Of a stretch of DNA of 64,000 bases, positions 33,426-42,993 are shown piece after piece. The notes beneath the pieces were generated by a model that was given only the letters and a program-made list of their open reading frames with translations, was not told the origin of the DNA and made no database searches. The position numbers and the translations under genes are program-made. Within the stretch, counting starts at the first letter, position 1; each line of letters begins with the position of its first letter. The stretch comes from an uncultured Oscillospiraceae bacterium (GTDB lineage: Bacteria; Bacillota; Clostridia; Oscillospirales; Oscillospiraceae): NCBI GenBank assembly GCA_934569225.1, contig CAKTKC010000011.1, positions 31,170-95,169 of the forward strand, written 5' to 3'.

Positions 33426-35231
33426 TTAGTGCTCCTTTTGACCATTCTGCTCTTTCAGCATTCGCCACATGGTTGTCCGGCTGATGCCGAGACTCTTGGC
33501 GGTTTGCGACTGGTTGCCGTCGTTCTGCTCCAGCAGAATTCGGATAATGTCCGCGTTGATCTCGCTGAGCGGTTTGGTCAGATCCAGAAATGTATTTGCA
33601 CAAAGCTCCGTTATGCCCTGTGTGGACAGCATTTCCGTCGTCAGCGCCTCTGAAACGATCTCCTTCGTAATAACGCCGTCTCCCGCAAAGGTTGCAGTCT
33701 TGCTGATGACGCGGATAAGCTGGTTATAATTCTGAGGCCAGTCATAATGCAGCAGAAGCGTCATAGCGTCTGGTTCCGGATCGCCGACCTGACAGTTATG
33801 CTTTCTGCGATAATCCGACAAAAGCAAGTTTATGGAGGCTTCGATCGTTCCATATTTCCCCTGAAGGGGCTGCATGTTGATCGTGATGCAGGAAAGCTGA
33901 TCTACCACTTTGGCGAGATGGGGAATGAGCGCCTGATTCCGGCGGGAGGAGCAGGAGATCAGAATGCGGTTCCGCTTGGCCACATTACCTTCGACAAGCG
34001 CACCGAGAAGCTGGGTGATCTGTGCCGGTGTCAAGGCATCAATGTTTTTCAAAAAGAGTGTGTTGCTCTGGTCGCAGAGAGGAGATTCGTTGTGCCCAAT
34101 CAGAAAATTCCAGGTCTGCCGGTTGATCAGCTGGAAATCGATAAAGACAAAGGGATTTTTTGTGAATTGGCTGTTCAGATATATCATTTCGGCAAGGTGG
34201 TTTTTCCCCACGCCGACTTCGCCCAAAATCAGAACAGGGCTTTTACGGGATAAAGCCTGATTCAGCTCCTGAGAATAATAGGCCTTCAGGTTGGCAATGC
34301 CAAAAACGCTGCTGTCCATCTCCTCTTGAATTTCGTAATCGGCTGCGTACCGGATGCCGTGATGGGTGTTCTGGAAATTTGGGATGCGGCGGCTGATAAA
34401 ATAGGCGTAGTAGAATCTGCCGCGAACCGCGACCTTTTTCGCGGTGATGCGGTATAGGTATCCTGCATGCTGCTTGACGATTTTGAATTTATCGGTGGTA
34501 TCAAAATCCGCAAGCCGCTCCAGAAGATAATCAAAAACAGCCGTATCCTGTTTACTCAGGGAGGAATAATAAAGCTTGCGGTTCTGAGAAAAGACGACGG
34601 TTTCTCCTTCTGCGTTCAGGGAAGCCAGCCGGCGCAGAAGCTGGTTCTCCTCCAGAATGGAGGCACTGGATTGCTGTAAAAGGTTTACATAATCAAAAGC
34701 ATAGCGGATGGAATCCTCACCGGATCGCAGAATATAGGCGTCAAAGCCCTGAGCGGATGCCAGATGGTAAGTAACGGTGTCGCACACAATGGTATGGATG
34801 TTTGCAGCCTTCAGCTCGGAGAAAATAGCAGTTGTCTGGGAGATGTGATCAAATCCGAATATCTTCAGATCAAAGGGAAGGAAGCGTTTCAGAACATCCA
34901 TGCCGGACAAAACATTACTGTAGCCCACGGCGCCCACGATCTCAGGAAGCTGCGGAACGTCTGCCAGCGACTGAAGGACATCGTTCAGTGTCGTTTTTAC
35001 CTCAACGACCGGGGTCGCTACCGCGCTGCGAATCATGGTTGCAGTATTTCCCCGGGAAACGATGCAATCGAAGTTTGCATTGGAAGCATCCAGAGCGATT
35101 TGCAGCCCTTCCTCGTCGCTTCCGGAGCGGATCGAGGCATCAATATTCGGAAAGAGTCTGGCAATTTTCTGAACCGTCGGGCGCATATCTTCAAAAGGAG
35201 AAATAAAGAGAACATTCATTTTTTCTTTCAT
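33426..35231 (-). CDS. PrpR-type transcriptional regulator with degenerate AAA+ domain
   Basis: 601 aa, ATG 35231 with GGAGG 5 nt upstream. Domains: PrpR_N sensor (about 1-190; VKTTLNDVLQSL, GFDHISQTT), a PAS-like segment (about 200-310), an AAA+ domain with Walker A GEVGVGKNHLAEMIY, and a Fis-type C-terminal HTH (DIIRILLEQNDGNQSQTAKSLGISRTTMWRML). The GAFTGA loop needed to contact sigma-54 is missing, and Walker A is altered (GKN for GKT/S), so it probably works with sigma-A. It diverges from the acid-sugar operon, which it likely controls. PrpR_N domains bind small carboxylic acids or their CoA/phospho derivatives. Confidence 0.85.
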   Translation of the reverse strand: MKEKMNVLFISPFEDMRPTVQKIARLFPNIDASIRSGSDEEGLQIALDASNANFDCIVSRGNTATMIRSAVATPVVEVKTTLNDVLQSLADVPQLPEIVGAVGYSNVLSGMDVLKRFLPFDLKIFGFDHISQTTAIFSELKAANIHTIVCDTVTYHLASAQGFDAYILRSGEDSIRYAFDYVNLLQQSSASILEENQLLRRLASLNAEGETVVFSQNRKLYYSSLSKQDTAVFDYLLERLADFDTTDKFKIVKQHAGYLYRITAKKVAVRGRFYYAYFISRRIPNFQNTHHGIRYAADYEIQEEMDSSVFGIANLKAYYSQELNQALSRKSPVLILGEVGVGKNHLAEMIYLNSQFTKNPFVFIDFQLINRQTWNFLIGHNESPLCDQSNTLFLKNIDALTPAQITQLLGALVEGNVAKRNRILISCSSRRNQALIPHLAKVVDQLSCITINMQPLQGKYGTIEASINLLLSDYRRKHNCQVGDPEPDAMTLLLHYDWPQNYNQLIRVISKTATFAGDGVITKEIVSEALTTEMLSTQGITELCANTFLDLTKPLSEINADIIRILLEQNDGNQSQTAKSLGISRTTMWRMLKEQNGQKEH

Positions 35232-35290
35232 AAAAACCTCCGTAACCAGATACTGCAGCCGTAAAATACGTTTATCGGCATTTTCTTTTT

Positions 35291-35319
35291 ACTGTATCTT
35301 CTGAACTCGAAAATGTCAA
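35291..35319 (-). promoter_or_regulatory. Promoter of the PrpR-type regulator gene
   Basis: Minus-strand TTGACA, 17 bp, TACAGT, 60 bp before the start codon. Confidence 0.7.
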
Positions 35320-35421
35320 GGGATGAAACAGATGTTTTATTCTGAAACACATTGAATGTATATAGATGGCGTAAAGTGTATACTTGGTTTGTGCAGAATG
35401 TCAAAAAATAGATTCCACGCT

Positions 35422-35441
35422 TTTTTGCACTGTTGCAAAAA
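35422..35441. promoter_or_regulatory. Perfect 20-bp operator-like palindrome
   Basis: TTTTTGCA, CTGT, TGCAAAAA. It lies 26 bp upstream of the -35 box of the acid-sugar operon and between the two divergent genes, a natural site for the PrpR-type regulator acting as an activator. Binding is inferred from position and symmetry only. Confidence 0.65.
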
Positions 35442-35467
35442 TGAACAGTTTTCTTTGAAACGGCGAA

Positions 35468-35496
35468 TTGATAATAAACCGCAAAGCTGGTAAGAT
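35468..35496 (+). promoter_or_regulatory. Promoter of the acid-sugar operon
   Basis: TTGATA, 17 bp, TAAGAT, 50 bp before the kinase start. It is a sigma-A type promoter; no -24/-12 GG/GC sigma-54 promoter was found in the 315-bp gap. Confidence 0.65.
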
Positions 35497-35546
35497 GCTA
35501 GTGAAAAGAGAAAACACCACAACGCATATCAGCAGGGAGGTGTGAA

Positions 35547-36788
35547 ATGGACAAGATATTGATCATCGCGGATGATCTGACGGGGGCGCTGGATTCGGGC
35601 GTTGCCTTTGCCGATGCGGGAATATCCACCTGTGTTGGAGAAGGAGAATTCTTTTCGGCCGACGCGGATGCAAAAAACTGCGCCGTGCAGGTCACGGTGG
35701 TGCCCACGCGCCATGCGTCAAAGGAAGATGCATACCGCGCTGTCTACGATGTGACAAAAAAGGCAAAAGCATGCGGGACTCGTTACATTCTCAAAAAGGT
35801 AGACAGTGCGCTCCGGGGAAATGTCGGCGCTGAACTGGCGGCATCCCTGGCGGCGACAGGGGAGAAAACGCTTTATTTCGTACCGGCGTTCCCCAGAATG
35901 AAGCGGGTGACCCGAAATGGCATCCAGTACATAGACGGCGATATCCCTGTGGCTGAGAGCGTTTTTCGGCGGGATCCGTTCAACCCGGTGCGGCACTCCG
36001 CCGTAGCGGATGTGATTGCGGAAACCACATCCGCAGCCGTGTACTCTGCGGATACGAACCAGGCACACTATCCTGCCGGAATTGCGGTATTCGACGCACA
36101 GACGGACGGGGACATTCAGAGAATTGCGGCGCATCTCTTTCATGACGTGGGTGCAAGCCTGGTTTCGGGCTGTGCGGGCCTTGCCGCAGCCATCCCGACG
36201 GTTCTGCGTTTTCCCAAAACCGCTGAGGATAAGATCGCTGTCCCACCGAAGCTGATCACCTTTTGCGGAAGCGTGAATCCCATCTCCATTCAGCAGTGCG
36301 AGGAAGCGGAGACGTGCGGAATGCCCAGATTTCACCTGATTCAGAACGGATATGCGGAAGATGAGACGCATTTGGCGAACCGGGTAGCGGCAGCTTCCGC
36401 GGGCAGTGCGATCACGATTCTTGACACCGGATCGACCGATGTGGGGGACGGGGCGGAAGCCACGGCAGAAAACAGCAGACGTGTGGCGGAAAAGATGGGG
36501 GCGGTCATCAGCAGAGTCAGCTGTCTGGCACCCGATGCGACGCTGTTTATCATCGGCGGTGATACGCTGATCGCATTCATTCACTGTTTGGGTATCAAAA
36601 CGATCATTCCGGCTGCGGAACTCATGCCGGGTGTCGTTCTTGCAAAATACCGTTTTGAGGGAGCCTGGCGGTATCTCATATCCAAGTCCGGAGGGTTCGG
36701 GGAACCGGACTTGCTGAGAAGGGTTTCCTTAAAACTGTCTCTTTTGGCACAAGAGACGGAAGACGGAGGTGAAACGGTTCCGGAATAG
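35547..36788 (+). CDS. Four-carbon acid sugar kinase (DUF1537 family)
   Basis: 413 aa, ATG 35547 behind GGGAGG. N-terminal substrate domain with the signature IIADDLTGALDSG and KKVDSALRGNVGAEL, C-terminal nucleotide domain with FCGSVNPIS, LDTGSTD and FIIGGDTL. DUF1537 kinases phosphorylate D-threonate, D-erythronate, L-threonate or related tetronates at C4 with ATP. In this operon the PdxA-type dehydrogenase is the expected next enzyme, as in the known D-threonate route. First gene of the operon; exact stereoisomer unknown. Confidence 0.9.
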   Translation: MDKILIIADDLTGALDSGVAFADAGISTCVGEGEFFSADADAKNCAVQVTVVPTRHASKEDAYRAVYDVTKKAKACGTRYILKKVDSALRGNVGAELAASLAATGEKTLYFVPAFPRMKRVTRNGIQYIDGDIPVAESVFRRDPFNPVRHSAVADVIAETTSAAVYSADTNQAHYPAGIAVFDAQTDGDIQRIAAHLFHDVGASLVSGCAGLAAAIPTVLRFPKTAEDKIAVPPKLITFCGSVNPISIQQCEEAETCGMPRFHLIQNGYAEDETHLANRVAAASAGSAITILDTGSTDVGDGAEATAENSRRVAEKMGAVISRVSCLAPDATLFIIGGDTLIAFIHCLGIKTIIPAAELMPGVVLAKYRFEGAWRYLISKSGGFGEPDLLRRVSLKLSLLAQETEDGGETVPE

Positions 36789-36844
36789 ATGCGTACCACA
36801 GGAAGAAGAACCATAAAAACACACAAAAAGAAAGAGGCTACATT

Positions 36845-38119
36845 ATGACAATATCAATGATCATTACGCTGGCTATCGTCGTTCTGATGATTGCAGTTAT
36901 CATCAGCGACAAGCTTCCCTTCGGCGCACCCGCCCTGATTGCCTGCGCACTGCTGGTCGTGTGCAAGCAGGCTGACATCGCGACGGCATTTGTCGGTTTT
37001 ACTGACAAAAACGTTATCATGATCATGGGCTTCATGGTCTGTACCGCCGCCCTGCAAAAGACCGTTGCCATCCACAAGCTGAAAGGCGTCCTGGGCAGAA
37101 TTGCCGGAAAAGGCGGCGTCGGCGGCTTTATCGCCATTATTTTTGCCTGCATGGTGGTTGGCAACTTTATTACCGGCACTGCGTTCTATGTACTGATTAT
37201 CACCATCATGGCCACCATCCCCTATAACAAGAAGCTTCCCGCTTCCCGCGTCCTGCTTCCTGCGGCTATGGCTCCCTCCGGCTGGCTGCCCAACGGTGCG
37301 GTTATGATGATCGGCATCATCGTCAGTCTGGTTGCCAGCGCCGGTGTCGAGGCGGATGTCTCCGTTGCGAAGTACTGCCTGATGAATGTTGTCTGGTCTG
37401 CTGTTTACCTTGTTTACTCCGCGGTCATGCATCGTGTTCTTCCTGATCACGATATTTCCGATACATCCGCTGAAAATGAGGCCAAGGCAAAGGATGAGGA
37501 ATTTGTTCCGACTCTGTCCAAGTTCCAGCAGAATGCTGTCTATGTCCTGTATGTGGTGATGCTGGTTTCCATGATGTTCCTGCAGAAGCTGGGCGAGCCG
37601 GCCTACGCGCTGCCCCTGCTGATCGCGGGTATCCTGCTGGCTGTCGGCGCCATCAGCTTCAAGGAGCTGCTGGGCAATATGTTCTCTCCGGTGATGATCA
37701 TGATGGCTTCCGTTATCGGTGTCGCCGAGGCAATGTCCGCAACCGGCCTGTCCGCTTACCTCGCAAACCTGATCGCCGGCCTGTTCGGTTCCGCTCCCAG
37801 CTACTTCCTGCTGCTGATGGTGTTCGGAATCATGACCAGCCTGATGGCTACCTTCACCGGCGCCTCCTTTGGCTCCCTGTTTGTCTTTGCCCCCATCGGT
37901 ATTGCGCTGTGCACTCAGTACGGCTATAACCCCGTGCCCCTGGCGCTTGTCTGCACCCGTGCGGCGTGGACCAACTTCATTATGCCCATCGACGGCATGC
38001 CGGCCCTGGCAATGGGCACCGGCAAGTACAAGCTGACCCAGTTCTGGGCCTATACCCTTCCGCTGTATGTCATGCAGCTGGTATTTGTCAGTGCTGCTGC
38101 CCTGATCCTGTTCAACTAA
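36845..38119 (+). CDS. SLC13/ion-transporter superfamily anion permease
   Basis: 424 aa with about eleven hydrophobic segments in two inverted halves. The helix-break motifs NFITGTAFYVLI and TFTGASFGSLFVFAP occupy equivalent places in each half, as in the DASS/CitMHS (IT) superfamily. Such carriers move carboxylate or sulfate anions, commonly with sodium. Placed directly after the acid-sugar kinase it most likely imports the organic anion consumed by this pathway. It is followed by a GCAACGCCACA/TGTGGCGTTGC hairpin at 38129-38165. Confidence 0.85.
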   Translation: MTISMIITLAIVVLMIAVIISDKLPFGAPALIACALLVVCKQADIATAFVGFTDKNVIMIMGFMVCTAALQKTVAIHKLKGVLGRIAGKGGVGGFIAIIFACMVVGNFITGTAFYVLIITIMATIPYNKKLPASRVLLPAAMAPSGWLPNGAVMMIGIIVSLVASAGVEADVSVAKYCLMNVVWSAVYLVYSAVMHRVLPDHDISDTSAENEAKAKDEEFVPTLSKFQQNAVYVLYVVMLVSMMFLQKLGEPAYALPLLIAGILLAVGAISFKELLGNMFSPVMIMMASVIGVAEAMSATGLSAYLANLIAGLFGSAPSYFLLLMVFGIMTSLMATFTGASFGSLFVFAPIGIALCTQYGYNPVPLALVCTRAAWTNFIMPIDGMPALAMGTGKYKLTQFWAYTLPLYVMQLVFVSAAALILFN

Positions 38120-38128
38120 TACTCTCCT

Positions 38129-38165
38129 GCAACGCCACATGGCAAAATCTGCTGTGTGGCGTTGC
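38129..38165 (+). promoter_or_regulatory. Intra-operon stem-loop
   Basis: 11-bp perfect stem GCAACGCCACA / TGTGGCGTTGC in the 156-bp gap between permease and first esterase-like gene, without a T-run. It probably adjusts downstream expression or protects the upstream mRNA. Confidence 0.6.
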
Positions 38166-38275
38166 GGGGTTCAAAATGTCGAAAACAAGCGCATTTTCAC
38201 CCTGCTGACAGCAAAACCGGCAGAGGGAACTGCGATACTCTATAGATTTCCAACAGAAAAAGCAAGAAGGAAGGT

Positions 38276-40027
38276 ATGGCTTCAATGAATGACAAAATGA
38301 ATGAGCTGGTTCAGTTTTCGCCGGTCGCCGGGAGACTGACGCTGGAAAACGTACCTGGCAAAGCTTCCCAAAAAATCGAACATGAAAACGATATCCATGC
38401 AGCCAACGGCACGGATCGTACCATGTATGTCTACGCGCCTGTCTCCGGATGCCCGGACGCAAAACAAAACCAGGTGCTGATCGTCCTTCGGGATGAGGAC
38501 AGTGAGCAAAGCGCGGAAACACTTCTGGATCGGTTGGGGCTGAAAAAGCTCAGTGAAGAAGAGCATTTCCTCGTATTATTTCCGAATCCCGCCGCATCGG
38601 GCTGGAACTATGGGGAAGTGATGTGCTATGATAATGATATGGACTTCCTTGGTCGCTGCTTCGGTGCGCTGCGCAGCAGTACCGTGGGCGTAAACGGCTT
38701 TAACGGTATGACGTATTACATCGGCACGACCCCCGGATCCTCCGCACTGCTTATGACCATGGCTGTCCGCAGACCCATTTCCGTACCGGCCATGATGATC
38801 GGCGCTTTCCCGGAGGACTACAGGATCCCCGAGACTGCCGAGACCGTCGAAACCGCTGCCTGGGTATGCTGCAATCCTCAGGCAGAGGCCTATCTGAAGC
38901 GGGCCAATGGCGTGTCAGTCGAGGAAACTGATGGCAGCGCGATGATTTACTATGGCAAAAACCCCAATTGCAGGCTGATAACCTCAGCGTCGGGGATCGA
39001 CAGCTGCACGGCTGCACTGGCCTGGGATCGGCTGTTCTCCCTGACCCGCCGCTGGCAAAACGATACCAACGGCACTTACCAGAAGCGAACCATGTTTACC
39101 GGACGGGGCTTCACTGCCCATGTAAAGGACACGTCGCTTGGCTGCAACGACGGCTTTGCGCATACCTGGTATGAGTACATTCCGCCTCAGCTGCGGGGAA
39201 CCGGTGAAAAGGTGCCGCTGGTCTTTTATTTCCACGGTGTAAACTGTGTGCCGCTTTACGGCGCGGAGCAAAGCGGCTGGCAGGATGTGGCAGACCGGGA
39301 AAATCTGATCGTAGTGTTCCCTGCACCGGCTATCAACAAGGCCTGGAATATCGGCAATGATCCGCGGATGCCCAGTGACTTTGCCTTCGTCCTGGCGCTG
39401 ATTCAGCATATGAAGCAGGTGCACCCGATTGATGAGACCCGGATTTACGCTACCGGCTTCTCTATGGGCGGCATGATGACCCATGCGATCACTGCGGTAT
39501 ATCCGGAGATTTTTGCCGGTGCGGCTCCCTGTAACGCTTTCGATTTCGCCTATTTCAAAAAGCCTGGGGAGCTTCCCGGGCCAAAGTCCGAGGATGATGC
39601 TGAGTACACCGTCCAGCATGGCCGGGCGGATGCAAGACGGGCGGAAAAGGACTTTCGGATGCCCATGTTCCAGAACGTTGGATATAACGATGATCTGATC
39701 GCGTCCTGGCCCATTACAGCGGAAACCGACGATACACGCACGAAGACCATTGCCCGTTGGATGGACATCAACAATATCGGGGAACTTCGTTTGGATGAAA
39801 AGAATCTGAATCATATCGCCTCCGATGAAGCTTTCTATGAGGATGAGGAACAGCGTTTCTTCCATCAGCGCTGGCGCAGCAAGGATGCTGGAGCGCCGGT
39901 TCTCTACGAAATGATGACGTTAAAGCGGATGCCCCACGCCATTGTCCCCAGACAGATCGAATATGCCTGGGAATTTCTGAAAAAATTCCGTCGTATGCCA
40001 GACGGCAGCCTGAGAATCGAAGGGTAA
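38276..40027 (+). CDS. Two-domain alpha/beta-hydrolase (esterase-like), copy 1
   Basis: 583 aa. ATG 38276 (AAGGA 4 nt upstream); ATG 38285 would align exactly with the start of copy 2 and is a valid alternative. The C-terminal half is a PHB-depolymerase/feruloyl-esterase-like fold with oxyanion region VFYFHGVNC, nucleophile elbow GFSMGG (Ser396), and a C-terminal histidine in RMPHAIV. The N-terminal half (about 1-250) looks like a second alpha/beta-hydrolase domain without a normal serine elbow. No signal peptide, hence cytoplasmic. Probable role: remove an ester or lactone group from imported substrate. Paralogue of the next gene. Confidence 0.75.
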   Translation: MASMNDKMNELVQFSPVAGRLTLENVPGKASQKIEHENDIHAANGTDRTMYVYAPVSGCPDAKQNQVLIVLRDEDSEQSAETLLDRLGLKKLSEEEHFLVLFPNPAASGWNYGEVMCYDNDMDFLGRCFGALRSSTVGVNGFNGMTYYIGTTPGSSALLMTMAVRRPISVPAMMIGAFPEDYRIPETAETVETAAWVCCNPQAEAYLKRANGVSVEETDGSAMIYYGKNPNCRLITSASGIDSCTAALAWDRLFSLTRRWQNDTNGTYQKRTMFTGRGFTAHVKDTSLGCNDGFAHTWYEYIPPQLRGTGEKVPLVFYFHGVNCVPLYGAEQSGWQDVADRENLIVVFPAPAINKAWNIGNDPRMPSDFAFVLALIQHMKQVHPIDETRIYATGFSMGGMMTHAITAVYPEIFAGAAPCNAFDFAYFKKPGELPGPKSEDDAEYTVQHGRADARRAEKDFRMPMFQNVGYNDDLIASWPITAETDDTRTKTIARWMDINNIGELRLDEKNLNHIASDEAFYEDEEQRFFHQRWRSKDAGAPVLYEMMTLKRMPHAIVPRQIEYAWEFLKKFRRMPDGSLRIEG

Positions 40028-40045
40028 CAAAAGGAGGGAACCGCA

Positions 40046-41803
40046 TTGATTGACAAGATGAATGAATTGGTACAGCACTCGAAATACGAGGGGACCCTGT
40101 TTCTGCAGAAGGTTGCGGGCGACATCAGCGGCCGGCGGGAAGCGGAAAATAATGCAGTCGCGGGCACGGGACAAGAGCGCGCCATGTATGCCTATGCCCC
40201 TGAATCCGGCTGCCCCCATCCCAAGCAGTGCCAGATCCTGATGGTTCTGCGGGATGGAAGCGATGAGGCATCCGCCAGAACGGTGATGGAGAAATACCGC
40301 CTGGACGCACTGGCTGAGGACAGGAATTTCCTTTTGCTGTTCCCCAATCCCGCAGAGGGCGGCTGGAATTACAACGAGGATCCCGGCCGTGAAAACGACA
40401 TGGATTACCTGATCCGCTGCTTCGGCGTCCTGCGGGGCAGTGAGCTGGGAATCAGCGGTTTCAACGGCATGATATTCTATCTTGCTGACAGTAGCGCTGC
40501 TTCTGCCATGCTGATGACCATGGCGGCCAGAAAGCCTATAAATATTCCGGCCATGATGATCGGCGCGTTCCCGGAGGGCTATTCCATTCCCAAGAATGCG
40601 CTGAATGTGGAGACCGCCGCGTTTGTATCCGGCAACGCTGCCGCTGCGGCATACCTTCGGGCGGCAAACGGCGTATCCGGAGAGGAGACGAAAGACGGCG
40701 TAACCACGTACTTTGGCAAAAATCCGAACTGCCGTCTTCTGGTGACGGACAATCCCATTGATGCGAAGATGGTGTTGGTTGCCTGGGAGCGCCTTTTCAG
40801 CGAGACCCGTCGCTGGCAGAACGATACCTACGGCTGCTATCAGAAGCGGACAAACTTTACGGGAAAGGGGTTTGTGGGTCACGTAAAGGATTCTTCCCTT
40901 GGCTGCAACAACGGCTATCCCCAGACCTGGTACGAATACATTCCGCCTCAGCTGCGGGGGAGTCAGGAGAAGGTGCCGCTGCTTTTCTATTTCCATGGCG
41001 GCGGCTGCGTACCACTGTACGGCGCAGAGCAGAGCGACTGGCATGAAATTGCGGATAAGGAGAATTTCATTGTCGTCTACCCCGAGGCAAGCCAGAAAAA
41101 CATGTGGAATGCCTGGGACGACAGAACGTCCCTGGAATACAGCGATAAGGACTTCTTCCTGGCACTGATTGACCACATGAAAACAGTCCATCCCATTGAC
41201 GAAAGCCGCATCTATGTTTCCGGCTTCTCCATGGGCGGCATGATGTCCAACGCCATGGCCTGCAGCCTGCCGAATGTGGTCGCTGCGGCTGCTCCTTGCA
41301 ACGCATATAACGAGGGATACTTCAGCAGTCTGGCGGTACTGGAGTCGAGAAGGTACAATCCCGGCCGGAGTATCTTTGATGGCGTGACGGAGCCTTCCAA
41401 CACCAGGATCACCGCAGACAAGGCAAAAGCCTCTTTCGATTACATCGTCCCGGTGATCCAGACCGCGGGCCTTATTGATGGCGAGTGGCCAATTGCGGAT
41501 CCCGAAGACTCCAGACTGAAAACGTTCTATTACTGGAGAGCGTACAATCATCTGAATACGGATGCCTTCGTTCAGAACATGGACAACGAGTCCGGCATTA
41601 CAGCGGATGAGACGGTATACGACGGCGATGACGGGCGGTTCCTGCACCACCGCTGGTTCAATGCCGAAGGGGACAGCCTGTATGAACTGCTGCTGGCAAA
41701 GCGCTGCCCCCACGCGCTGGACATCCGTACCCATTATTACACCTGGAATTTCCTGAAAAGGTTTTCCCGGAATCCGGATGGAACATTGCATATTGAAAAA
41801 TAA
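40046..41803 (+). CDS. Two-domain alpha/beta-hydrolase (esterase-like), copy 2
   Basis: 585 aa, TTG start at 40046, supported by AGGAGGG 7 nt upstream; the next ATG is too distant. It aligns with copy 1 throughout (MxDKMNELVQ start, GWNY, VETAA, SLGCN, TWYEYIPPQLRG). The catalytic half has LLFYFHGGG, GFSMGG (Ser395) and CPHAL near the end. The N-terminal half again lacks a serine elbow. The pair arose by tandem duplication; divergence is far enough to suggest different specificities. Cytoplasmic. Confidence 0.75.
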   Translation: MIDKMNELVQHSKYEGTLFLQKVAGDISGRREAENNAVAGTGQERAMYAYAPESGCPHPKQCQILMVLRDGSDEASARTVMEKYRLDALAEDRNFLLLFPNPAEGGWNYNEDPGRENDMDYLIRCFGVLRGSELGISGFNGMIFYLADSSAASAMLMTMAARKPINIPAMMIGAFPEGYSIPKNALNVETAAFVSGNAAAAAYLRAANGVSGEETKDGVTTYFGKNPNCRLLVTDNPIDAKMVLVAWERLFSETRRWQNDTYGCYQKRTNFTGKGFVGHVKDSSLGCNNGYPQTWYEYIPPQLRGSQEKVPLLFYFHGGGCVPLYGAEQSDWHEIADKENFIVVYPEASQKNMWNAWDDRTSLEYSDKDFFLALIDHMKTVHPIDESRIYVSGFSMGGMMSNAMACSLPNVVAAAAPCNAYNEGYFSSLAVLESRRYNPGRSIFDGVTEPSNTRITADKAKASFDYIVPVIQTAGLIDGEWPIADPEDSRLKTFYYWRAYNHLNTDAFVQNMDNESGITADETVYDGDDGRFLHHRWFNAEGDSLYELLLAKRCPHALDIRTHYYTWNFLKRFSRNPDGTLHIEK

Positions 41804-41815
41804 GAAAGGAAAAGT

Positions 41816-42982
41816 ATGCTGAAACAATATAGTCTTAAAATGCCTCACGCCGTATTCGGCGGCGAGAATGCCATGGAAAACATTGCCGATATCATAAAGA
41901 AGCTGGATGCCAGAAAGGTTGCCATGTTCACCGATAAAGGACTGCGGAAGCTTGGCCTGTTCGACATGCCGGAGGCAGTCGTGAAAAGCACCGGCGTCGA
42001 GTATTATGTGCTGGATGAGCTGCCCGCGGAGCCTTCTTACATGGCGGTACAGGCGGTCGTGGATGAATTCAAGGCGAGCGGTGCGGATCTGATCGTGGCC
42101 TGCGGCGGCGGCAGTGTCATGGATGCGGCAAAATTGGCCTCCGTTCTGGTAACGGACGAATACGGCGTCAGGGAGCTGCTGGACAATCCCGGTATGGCAA
42201 AGAAATGCGTTCCCATTGTTCTGATCCCCACCACGGCGGGGACAGGCGCGGAAGTGACGCCCAATGCCATCGTAGGCGTCCCCGAAAGAGAACTGAAAAT
42301 CGGAATTGTAAACGAGAACATGATTGCCGACTACGTGATCCTGGATGCCCGCCTGATCAAGAATCTGCCCCGCAAAATTGCCGCTTCGACCGGTGTGGAT
42401 GCCCTGGCGCACTGCGTTGAGTGCTTCACCGGCAACAAGGCCAATCCTTTCAGCGATATGTATGCACTGGAGGGCTGCGACCTGATCCTGAACAACCTGG
42501 AAGCGGCTTGCGATGATCCCGAAGCCATGGAGGCAAAGAATAAAATGCAGATCGCCGCATACTACGGCGGACTGGCCATTACGGCTTCCGGAACCACCGC
42601 GGTTCACGCCCTGAGCTATCCCCTGGGCGGCAAGTACCACATTGCCCACGGCGTTTCCAATGCGATGCTGCTGGCACCGGTCATGCGCTTCAATGCAGAA
42701 GACCCTGTCGTCAAGGAACGTCTGGCTGTGATTTACGATCGCAGCTGCCATGAGGCAGAAAAGCGTTCCTCCGTGGAAGAGAAGGCTGCCTGGGTCATTG
42801 CAAGAATGGAAGCCATCATCCGGCATCTGGACATTCCCACAAGCCTGACGGAGTTCAATGTACCTGCGGAGGATCTGGAGAGCCTGGTGGATGCGGGAAT
42901 GCAGGTGACTCGTTTGCTCAGTAACAATATGCGCAAAGTCACCCCGGAGGATGCCCGTGCTATCTACAGCCAGGTGCTGTAA
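41816..42982 (+). CDS. Iron-containing alcohol dehydrogenase
   Basis: 388 aa, ATG 41816 after AAGGAAAAG. Group III ADH features: NAD-binding GGGSVMDAAK, PTTAGTGAEVTPNAIV, and metal ligands in the segments DALAHCVECF and AHGVSNAMLLAPVM (histidines). It would oxidise a hydroxy group of the imported compound or reduce an aldehyde product such as glycolaldehyde or lactaldehyde formed by the aldolase. Substrate is not identifiable by sequence. Confidence 0.93.
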   Translation: MLKQYSLKMPHAVFGGENAMENIADIIKKLDARKVAMFTDKGLRKLGLFDMPEAVVKSTGVEYYVLDELPAEPSYMAVQAVVDEFKASGADLIVACGGGSVMDAAKLASVLVTDEYGVRELLDNPGMAKKCVPIVLIPTTAGTGAEVTPNAIVGVPERELKIGIVNENMIADYVILDARLIKNLPRKIAASTGVDALAHCVECFTGNKANPFSDMYALEGCDLILNNLEAACDDPEAMEAKNKMQIAAYYGGLAITASGTTAVHALSYPLGGKYHIAHGVSNAMLLAPVMRFNAEDPVVKERLAVIYDRSCHEAEKRSSVEEKAAWVIARMEAIIRHLDIPTSLTEFNVPAEDLESLVDAGMQVTRLLSNNMRKVTPEDARAIYSQVL

Positions 42983-42993
42983 AGAGAGGGCAT

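Noticed and set aside
33121..33603. A 160-codon minus-strand frame across the gap between MATE and regulator genes
   Set aside because: It overlaps the MATE promoter, the regulator's terminator and the regulator's HTH coding region in another frame; no motif supports it.
35232..35546. Sigma-54 promoter expected from a PrpR-type neighbour
   Set aside because: No TGGC-N8-TTGC type element was found, and the regulator lacks the sigma-54 contact loop.
39920..42826. A 968-codon minus-strand frame opposite the esterase and dehydrogenase genes
   Set aside because: Antisense to well-conserved enzymes, rich in His/Arg/Gly as expected of a shadow frame, no domain recognised.
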